Shown here one piece after another: positions 59,041-64,000 of a DNA stretch of 64,000 bases. Source of the stretch: Saccharopolyspora spinosa NRRL 18395 (GTDB lineage Bacteria > Actinomycetota > Actinomycetes > Mycobacteriales > Pseudonocardiaceae); NCBI RefSeq assembly GCF_000194155.1, contig NZ_GL877880.1:106501-170500 (forward strand), written 5' to 3'. The stretch's first letter is position 1. The number at the start of each line of letters is the position of its first letter. The notes beneath the pieces were generated by a model. The model made no database searches. It was not told where the DNA came from and saw only the letters and a list, made by a program, of their open reading frames with translations. The translations under genes and the position numbers were made by a program.

Positions 59041-59305
59041 AGGTCAGGTTGCCGACAACCTGCGACGCGCGATCGTCTCCGGCGCGCTTGAGCCGGGCGA
59101 CCAGCTGCCGTCGGTCTCCGCACTGACCTCGGAGTACGGCATTTCAGCGATGACCGCGCGCGGCGATCAAAGAGCTGAGCACCGCCGGGCTCACCGTGGT
59201 CGGCAGGGCCAAGGCGCGTTCGTACTCGAAGGCGCGGCAGCCAAGTCCAACATCACCGCCGACGACTTGGCCGGCATGTTCCAACAGCTCAGTTCGGCTG
59301 TCTAG
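59041..59305 (+). pseudogene. GntR relic, copy 2
   Basis: The start is lost in the 82-bp deletion. GQVADNLRRAIVSGALEPGDQLPSVSALTSEYGISAMTAR is readable, then two frame changes lead to the C-terminal part FVLEGAAAKSNITADDLAGMFQQLSSAV and a TAG at 59303-59305, earlier than in copy 1. It is a second, more decayed copy of the 52,764 gene. Confidence 0.8.
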
Positions 59306-59658
59306 CTCACCGAGCGGATTGCCTCCCTTAAGGCGAATCGTCCTGCTGAGCAGTCGAAAGACGATTCTCCAGCGCGGAAACGCGGTCGCTGAGGTCTGCA
59401 CCTGACCCACGATCTTCAGCGCCATTACACGTCGCTCTGCCAAGTTTGTGTTGTGGTTTCTACCCATGTGGTGATCCCGTCCTTGGGTGGTTGGCGGGGC
59501 AAGCCGGGGGAATGCCGCCCCGCCAACCGTGATCAGCCCGTTGAACATTCGGGAGGGCGGGCTGACCAAGCCTTTACAGGTAGACCCGCACTCGGCGACG
59601 ACCCGCACGCCGCCATTCGCGGTTCTTCCGCCAGCGCCGCAGGAACTTCACGAACACG

Positions 59659-59888
59659 TCAACGTCCGCCCTCCCGCTCGTCGAACCTCTCGAACCCGGC
59701 CACTGCGGCGGCAATCGTTTCGTTGAGCCGCAACAGATTCCGCCGAGCCATCGTGTAAACGATCGGAGTCGCGCAGTCGATGAGCACATCAACCGTGTTG
59801 AAATCCGGCCACACCTGCGCCTCGATCCCAGTGCGGTCCACGACCAACAAGCGCTTCGGCTTGCCGACCGGCAACGCCACGCCGTTCA
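59659..59888 (-). pseudogene. 5'-truncated copy of the 53,393 gene
   Basis: Identical to the C-terminal 76 residues of that protein (FLNGVALPVGKPKRLLVVD...DEREGGR), with the first 12 codons replaced where the repeat ends. An upstream ATG at 60,003 keeps the frame open as a 114-codon fusion, but there is no ribosome site, so I regard it as a relic. Confidence 0.7.
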
Positions 59889-60043
59889 AAAAACTCCGCA
59901 GGGCAGAGGTCGCCGTTCTCTGGGACTTCGGGAGGCACCGCACCTGGCTGTTCTCCAAACAGGTCAACAGACACGCCTTGTCGGGGGACCAGAGGATCAT
60001 CACGGACCGTCAATCTCTCATCGCCCACCGCAAGGGAGTCCGT

Positions 60044-60298
60044 GTGAGTCGCATCGAAGAACTTCGGCACCAGCTCGCCGGAATTGCAGATGACCTTTAC
60101 GCCGACCAACTTGCCGAGACTGCCAGACGGCTAGCCGAGATCTCTGCCGATCTCGTCGACACGCTCACAGCCACGGCCAATGACCACGCCAGCGCCGCCA
60201 GCGATGCCGTGACCAGCGCAGCCGACGAAACCGTGAAATGCGCCCGAACCGCCGCCGAGGCAGCCGCAGACCTCCGCACCTACGCCGAACACCTCTAG
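60044..60298 (+). CDS. Small helical protein paralogous to the toxin N-terminus
   Basis: An 84-residue protein from GTG 60044 (GGGAG upstream), VSRIEELRHQLAGIADDLYADQLAETARRLAEISADLVDTLTATANDHASAA..., entirely helical with two cysteine-free amphipathic helices and an alanine-rich tail ending AAEAAADLRTYAEHL. The next protein has the same start and end motifs (SRLEDLAARL...AANLRTTAEHL), so the two are paralogous and probably pair. Size and helix-turn-helix-free form resemble WXG100-like partners, but there is no WXG. It lies 9 bp before the deaminase gene. Confidence 0.7.
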   Translation: MSRIEELRHQLAGIADDLYADQLAETARRLAEISADLVDTLTATANDHASAASDAVTSAADETVKCARTAAEAAADLRTYAEHL

Positions 60299-60307
60299 GC
60301 AGGCCCG

Positions 60308-61027
60308 ATGTCTCGACTCGAAGACCTCGCCGCGCGCCTAACTGCCATCCTCGCCGCCCTGCCGACCACCCAACTCACCCACGCCCACGAAAAGCTCACC
60401 GCAGCGGCCAACCGCTTAACTAGCATCGGCACAGGAAGCCAAAACGAGCTGCTTCACCGATCCCAACAACGCCTCGCCGACGCCGCGCACCACGCCGACC
60501 AGGCCGCCGCCAACCTGCGTACCACTGCCGAACACCTCACCTCCTACCTTGCAGATCCTGTCGGCATTAGCGCGCCCGACACAACGAGCTGGAAGCCACC
60601 GAGCTACCGGCCAACCATGAACGCACCCGCCAGACCCGCACCACTGCACCGCCGACACCTCGCTGCCCTGCCGGAACGCTCCAACCGACGCAGTCCCACA
60701 ACCGGAATCCTCACCACCGCCGACGGCACAAAGCTCGACATAGTGCGAAGCGGCCGACATGGCCCAGGAACCGGAGGACCTGGCCTGATTGGAAGATGGC
60801 AGCACATGGCCTCCGCAAACGACCACGCCGAAGGACACGCTGCCGCCCTGCTGAGGGAGCACGCCTTCACCGAAGCCACTCTGTACGTCAACAACCGCCC
60901 CTGTCCGGGCGAACTCGGATGCGACGCCACACTGCCCGCACAACTGCCCGCGGGAGCCCGCCTTACGGTCTACTGGCCGGGCGGATACCAGGTCTACGAG
61001 GGAACAGGAGAAGGACTCCAGCGATGA
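60308..61027 (+). CDS. SCP1.201-type (DddA-like) deaminase toxin
   Basis: A 239-residue protein. The N-terminus (1-82) is a helical domain like the upstream small protein. A basic, proline-rich linker follows (about 83-150). The C-terminal domain contains HAEGHAAALLREHAFTEATLYVNNRPCPGELGCDATLPAQLPAGARLTVY. H173-A-E175 and C199/C205 are the Zn ligands and catalytic Glu of cytidine-deaminase-like SCP1.201 toxins, the DddA family that deaminates double-stranded DNA. No classical signal peptide. The immunity gene overlaps its stop (ATGA). It is a polymorphic toxin on a tRNA island. Confidence 0.85.
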   Translation: MSRLEDLAARLTAILAALPTTQLTHAHEKLTAAANRLTSIGTGSQNELLHRSQQRLADAAHHADQAAANLRTTAEHLTSYLADPVGISAPDTTSWKPPSYRPTMNAPARPAPLHRRHLAALPERSNRRSPTTGILTTADGTKLDIVRSGRHGPGTGGPGLIGRWQHMASANDHAEGHAAALLREHAFTEATLYVNNRPCPGELGCDATLPAQLPAGARLTVYWPGGYQVYEGTGEGLQR

Positions 61028-61467
61028 CGTTCACCGTGATGTACCACCCCGATGAACTCCCCGCCGAGATCACCACGGTTGCCGAACTCGATGATCTCCT
61101 TGACCGAGTAACGGCCGACGCGATCGAAGAAGACGTACCCACCTACGCCGAAATTGTCACCGCTGACCGCCTGCGCATCCTGCAAATCGGACTCGGCCAA
61201 CGTGACTACAGCTCGCTGATCTACTGCAATAAGCCCGCCGACATCCTTGAAGCCAGCAAGGGCACACTGCCCATGCCGGACGACGCCGGGTTCGACTACG
61301 GCGGCACCTGGACCGACGCACCTATCAATTCCGCAATCCCGATCACCACAGCCCGCCAAGCCGCGCGAGACTTCCTCTCCAGCGACGGCCACCGCCCGGC
61401 CAACCTTGAATGGCATGAACCCCAGTACGGCCGACCTGAACCAGGTATACCCGGCAGCGTGACCTGA
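61024..61467 (+). CDS. Imm1-type immunity protein of the deaminase toxin
   Basis: A 147-residue protein from ATG 61024, overlapping the toxin stop by 4 bp, with GGAGAAGG upstream. Its C-half, SAIPITTARQAARDFLSSDGHRPANLEWHE, is the Imm1 signature (xIPxxxAxxAxxxFxxxGxRPxxxxW). LRILQIGLGQRDYSSLIYC precedes it. Imm1 proteins commonly accompany SCP1.201 deaminases. The tight overlap and acid surface are as expected for a cognate antitoxin that binds the active site. Confidence 0.88.
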   Translation: MTFTVMYHPDELPAEITTVAELDDLLDRVTADAIEEDVPTYAEIVTADRLRILQIGLGQRDYSSLIYCNKPADILEASKGTLPMPDDAGFDYGGTWTDAPINSAIPITTARQAARDFLSSDGHRPANLEWHEPQYGRPEPGIPGSVT

Positions 61468-61907
61468 TGTTGAAACCCCAAATACAGACCGGACGCCCGT
61501 AGGCCGAGGCCAACCACCCCTTCCCGGACTTTCCTGCCGCTTCCCGCTCTGTGAGTGCGGATTCGATTCACGTCATCGGCTCAGGATGCTGCTCATCTGC
61601 CAGCACGCCCAGGCCAAGGCCCGCTGCCACGGCAACGGCAAGGGAAGCGAGCCGACCGCAATTCCGCTGGGCGGCGTGGTCCCGATCCTGGGCCACTCCC
61701 CAGGTCATGTCTGCGACAGGGGGAACAGTCGTGCCGGACCGGAGGCCAGCGGTCGTCTTGCAGGACCACGAAGAACATAGCGGAGGCCAGCAGGGGAGTC
61801 GGCCAACAACATGCCAACAACATCGGGAGGTCAACAGGGGGGCAAAACCAGGCACCACGGGCACCTCCGTACCGAAGGTCGGAGCCGATTTCCTGGGCTG
61901 TCCGCCT
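61468..61907. other. Decayed, gene-free gap before the last att site
   Basis: About 440 bp with no supported gene. It includes the degraded att-like sequence (next entry) and short direct repeats (GCCAACAACATGCCAACAAC). Minus-strand frames here contain AGIEPAYSAWEAG, which is the usual false translation of a tRNA-Gly, and support the att interpretation. Confidence 0.5.
61556..61581 (+). repeat. Degraded att-like copy of the tRNA-Gly 3' end
   Basis: GCGGATTCGATTCACGTCAT.. against GCGGGTTCGATTCCCGTCAT.. of the tRNA: three differences in 26 bases, including the T-loop. A fourth, more decayed attachment relic. Confidence 0.55.
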
Positions 61908-61941
61908 GCTTCCCAAGCTGAATACGCGGGTTCGATTCCCG
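61908..61941 (+). repeat. att site with 34 bp identical to tRNA-Gly
   Basis: GCTTCCCAAGCTGAATACGC and the following 14 bases match tRNA 52310-52343 exactly. The next bases (CTGCCGAC) differ from the tRNA acceptor end. It is the likely outer boundary of the island; insertion between 52310 and 61908 explains its content. Confidence 0.88.
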
Positions 61942-61962
61942 CTGCCGACAATCCGCTCGTAA

Positions 61963-62008
61963 CGAGGAGTCCCGTGTCTGCTTGAGCAGACCGGGGCTCC
62001 TCGCCTTT
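61963..62008 (+). terminator. Hairpin beyond the last att site
   Basis: CGAGGAGTCCCG (61963-61974) pairs with CGGGGCTCCTCG (61992-62003), then CCTTTT. An inner TGTCTGCTTGAGCAGAC stem is also present. Probably the original terminator that followed the tRNA before insertion, or one carried by an element. Confidence 0.7.
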
Positions 62009-62259
62009 TGAATGGCCGAGCCCCCAAGCACCCGCCAACGGGGTGGTGGCTGCCTCCCGCTGGCTCCTAACGATGGGTGCCGTACCCGGCCTGCTCATCG
62101 ACCAGCCCCCTCTAACGGAGCGAAGCTCCGCAGTGCAGAGGTCGCCGTTCTCTGGGGCTTTGGGGGCACCGCACCCACCCCGGCAACACCGGTGCCCCGG
62201 GGCTCACGGTTGTCCCGCCACCGCGACGGCCACGACCCCACCGCGGCCCTGCGGGCGTT
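62009..62259. other. Gene-free stretch with a short repeat shared with the island
   Basis: CTCCGCAGTGCAGAGGTCGC, CGTTCTCTGGG and GCACCGCACC (about 62,129-62,180) also occur at about 59,892-59,940 inside the island. No supported gene. Confidence 0.5.
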
Positions 62260-62391
62260 TCAGGTCCCCACCGCCGACCGCCCCCACAACGACTCCAGGG
62301 CCTCGCCGACCTCGTCGGCCACCGTCACCAACGGCCGGGGCTCGCCGACCTTCACCGCGGTCTTGCCGAACGCGGTGGCGTAGCTGTCGTG
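62260..62391 (-). pseudogene. 3' remnant of an unidentified gene
   Basis: On the minus strand 43 codons (DSYATAFGKTAVKVGEPRPLVTVADEVGEALESLWGRSAVGT) with high-GC codon use end in a stop at 62260. The frame cannot be followed upstream, where the next gene is in another frame and intact. No family recognised. Confidence 0.5.
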
Positions 62392-62392
62392 A

Positions 62393-62872
62393 CTAATGAC
62401 TGTCGTGGTTACGGTATGCCGATTCCCAGGATTGGAGTTTGCGGCGAATCTCGTTATCGAGAGACGTACGTTCGCTTGGTCGGTCCTCGTAACGAGTGCG
62501 CAGCGTGCGCATCGTCGTGAGCAGGTCGCGTTCTTGCGCTGGCTCGTAGAAGCCGACACCGCAGATCAGGGTGACCGCCTGATACGGGGTGATGGCCTCC
62601 TCCCGCAGAGATCCCGCGGCGTTGAGGCACGCCATCGGGAAGTAGGCGTCAAGCGTGGCGCGACCGACCAGAACCGTGGGCGGGATCCGCAGCAGCGCTG
62701 GCGCGGCGATCTCCTCGTCGCGCGCGGCGTGCCGCTGCGGATCCGCAGCGACCTCGGCCAGTGGCTCCCGGAGTTGGGCGAGACATTCCAATCCCGCCTG
62801 CTCCCACACGCTGGTGCTCCGGCGCTGGATCGGGTTGTCCAGAAAAACCAGCACGGACCGATAAGACTCCAC
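62393..62872 (-). CDS. Hypothetical protein next to the IS element
   Basis: A 159-residue soluble protein, MESYRSVLVFLDNPIQRRSTSVWEQAGLECLAQLREPL..., ending WESAYRNHDSH. No recognised domain; Cys and Trp are few. The start is 87 bp from the IS transposase start, so the insertion element may have cut off its promoter or its true N-terminus. AT content and codon use are a little different from the chromosome. It may itself belong to an acquired segment. Confidence 0.5.
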   Translation of the reverse strand: MESYRSVLVFLDNPIQRRSTSVWEQAGLECLAQLREPLAEVAADPQRHAARDEEIAAPALLRIPPTVLVGRATLDAYFPMACLNAAGSLREEAITPYQAVTLICGVGFYEPAQERDLLTTMRTLRTRYEDRPSERTSLDNEIRRKLQSWESAYRNHDSH

Positions 62873-62958
62873 GACGCCGCTAGGTGGCTGGTGTTTTGGG
62901 TGGCTAAGGATCGGTGTGTCTCTCCCGGTTGGGGTGATCGTTTTGGCAGGATGGTCGG

Positions 62959-64000
62959 GTGACGTTGGGACGTGCGCCTCGCCAGACCGACTTGCTGCGG
63001 TCGACCGTGGACTACTGCCAGGACCGCGTCCCGGCGGATTCGATCTACGGTGTGCTGCACCGGGAGTGCTTCGCGTTGTTCCCGGATGAGATGTTCGCTG
63101 ACCTGTTCACCGATGTGGGTCGCCGGTCGGTGCCGCCGATGATCGTGGCGGTGGTGATGGTGCTGCAGCGTATCGAGGGTTTGTCGGACCGGGAGGCGGT
63201 CGAGCGGTTCGCTTTCGACGCCCGCTGGAAGTACGCCGCTGGTGGCCTGCATTTCGACTATCCCGGGTTCGTGCACACCGTGCTGGTGGACATGCGGGCC
63301 AGGCTGGCCCGCTCTGCACGGCCGGACCGGGTCTTCGAGGCAGTTCTGGACGTGGCCCGGCAGGCCGGGCTGGTGGGCCGCAAGCGTGTGCTGGACTCGA
63401 CCCCGTTGTATGACGCGGTGGCCACGATGGACACCATCACGTTGATCCGCTCGGCGATCCGCGGCCTGCTGGCTGCCGCCGATGCCGGACAGGCCGCCCG
63501 GCTGCGGGCGGTGATCACCTCCGGGGATGACTACGCCAGCACGGCGAAACCACAGATCGACTGGGACGACCACGACGCCCGGGAGGAATTGATCGACTCC
63601 CGGGCCCGGGACGGGTTCGCGATGCTGACCCTGCTCAACGACCATGAGCTGGGCGAGGGCGTGGACAAGGCCGTGCGGCTGCTGGCCACCGTGCTGGGCC
63701 AGGACTTGGCCGATGACGGCGACGGGGTGTTCCGCATCGCCCGCAAGGTCGCCCCGGACCGGATCATCTCCACCGTGGACCCCGAGGCCCGTCACGGGCA
63801 CAAGACCAGTGCTCGCGGTTTCGACGGTTACAAAGGGCATGTCGCGATCGACCCCGATGCCGAGATCATCACCGCCACCGAGGTCACGGCCGGAAACAGC
63901 GGTGACGCCGAGGCCGCCGAGACCCTGCTCACCGACATCCTGCCCTCTGAAGCTGAAGCTGAAGCTGAAGCTGAAGCTGAAGCTGAAGCTGAAGCTGAAG
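62959..64000 (+). CDS. IS1182-family transposase, truncated at the window end
   Basis: GTG 62959 opens MTLGRAPRQTDLLRSTVDYCQDRVPADSIYGVLHRECFALFPDEMFADLFTDVGRRSVPP, the N-terminal DUF772-like domain. Then comes VLDSTPLYDAVATMDTITLIRSAIRGLLAA, and DPEARHGHKTSARGFDGYKGHVAIDPDAEIITATEVTAGNSGDAEAA with the DDE-type catalytic acid region. 347 codons are in the window, and the catalytic Glu domain is still to come. The last part is a run of Glu-Ala repeats (GAAGCT units), unusual for this family. Confidence 0.88.
   Translation, partial: MTLGRAPRQTDLLRSTVDYCQDRVPADSIYGVLHRECFALFPDEMFADLFTDVGRRSVPPMIVAVVMVLQRIEGLSDREAVERFAFDARWKYAAGGLHFDYPGFVHTVLVDMRARLARSARPDRVFEAVLDVARQAGLVGRKRVLDSTPLYDAVATMDTITLIRSAIRGLLAAADAGQAARLRAVITSGDDYASTAKPQIDWDDHDAREELIDSRARDGFAMLTLLNDHELGEGVDKAVRLLATVLGQDLADDGDGVFRIARKVAPDRIISTVDPEARHGHKTSARGFDGYKGHVAIDPDAEIITATEVTAGNSGDAEAAETLLTDILPSEAEAEAEAEAEAEAEAE
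63949..64000. repeat. (GAAGCT)n microsatellite at the window end
   Basis: Hexanucleotide tandem repeat GAAGCT, at least 8 full units, running out of the window. It encodes (Glu-Ala)n in the transposase frame. Because the window stops inside it, its full length is unknown. Confidence 0.95.

Larger units (their letters stand above)
58632..59888 (+). repeat. Direct repeat copy 2 with tRNA-Gly 3' half (att-like)
   Basis: Begins with GCTTGCCAAGCTGAACACGC, GGGTTCGATTCCCGTCATCC and so on, the tRNA-Gly 3' part with two changes (58632-58665 against 52310-52343). It continues through the tRNA terminator and 1.2 kb of the island. See copy 1 for differences. The tRNA part would not fold as a whole tRNA, so it is an attachment-site remnant. 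Confidence 0.85.
62880..64000 (+). mobile_element. IS1182-family insertion sequence (partial at window end)
   Basis: Contains a transposase gene from 62,959. The probable left end is near 62,880-62,900, where the host gene stops and the DNA changes character (CTAGGTGGCTGGTGTTTTGG). The inverted repeat cannot be confirmed since the right end is outside the window. Confidence 0.75.

Noticed and set aside
61800..62050. Minus-strand frame containing AGIEPAYSAWEAG
   Set aside because: This phrase is the familiar false translation of tRNA-Gly antisense sequence; it marks the att site.

Overview
The window is high-GC actinobacterial DNA. It looks like a member of the Pseudonocardiales (Saccharopolyspora or a relative): there are WXG100-type secretion substrates, a Scr1-type regulator beside DUF397 and other small neighbours, a dnaK-grpE-dnaJ-hspR operon with HAIR operators, DUF3151 next to class II fba, an EtfD-like Fe-S membrane protein, several apparently leaderless genes, and GTG/TTG starts. 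The genus is inference; the sequence contains no rRNA or other marker that would fix it.

From 1 to about 52.2 kb the DNA is ordinary chromosome. It holds purine and pyrimidine genes (purD, purA, pyrE, dcd), central and amino-sugar metabolism (fba, a ROK kinase overlapping nagA), transporters (a CPA1 antiporter, FUSC, DedA, two MFS, one SMR), the heat-shock set (clpB; dnaK-grpE-dnaJ-hspR), a flavohemoglobin, many TetR/MarR regulators with visible palindromic operators, two sigma-70-type genes and an EtfD-like gene. Between genes lie two repeat families: a roughly 100-270 bp composite repeat (five copies, near 0.4, 6.7, 20.2, 27.3 and 32.4 kb) and a palindrome CAGTTTCAATTGAAACTG found in pairs at 4.85 and 16.5 kb. 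Several genes are broken. dnaK has lost a conserved block at the linker, a macro-domain gene has a similar small deletion plus frameshift, and a YceI-fusion gene is frameshifted at a run of 14 C. A sigma factor has an in-frame TGA before a membrane segment, and there are remnants of a serine protease, an alanine:cation symporter and a sugar porter.

From 52.28 to about 61.94 kb lies a genomic island inserted at tRNA-Gly(CCC). The 3' part of the tRNA recurs at 58,632 (two mismatches), 61,908 (34 bp exact) and, degraded, at 61,556. A 1.3 kb segment beginning in the tRNA is duplicated at 58.6-59.9 kb. The first compartment (52.3-58.6 kb) carries a frameshifted GntR gene, three small overlapping genes, an HTH/PLD-like regulator next to a Nudix gene (compare Pif of pSAM2), a broken XRE-HD pair, and a markedly AT-richer two-gene module: a DUF262 protein with a ParB/Srx-like motif and a HEPN protein of the MAE_28990/MAE_18760 type, a likely anti-phage module. 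The second compartment (59.9-61.9 kb) carries a three-gene cassette: a small helical protein, a protein whose N-terminus resembles it fused to an SCP1.201-type (DddA-like) deaminase domain, and an Imm1-type immunity protein. No integrase, excisionase or transfer gene is visible, so the island looks like the accreted remains of integrative elements used as a site for conflict genes.

The last 1.1 kb is an IS1182-family transposase gene that runs off the window through a (GAAGCT)n microsatellite.
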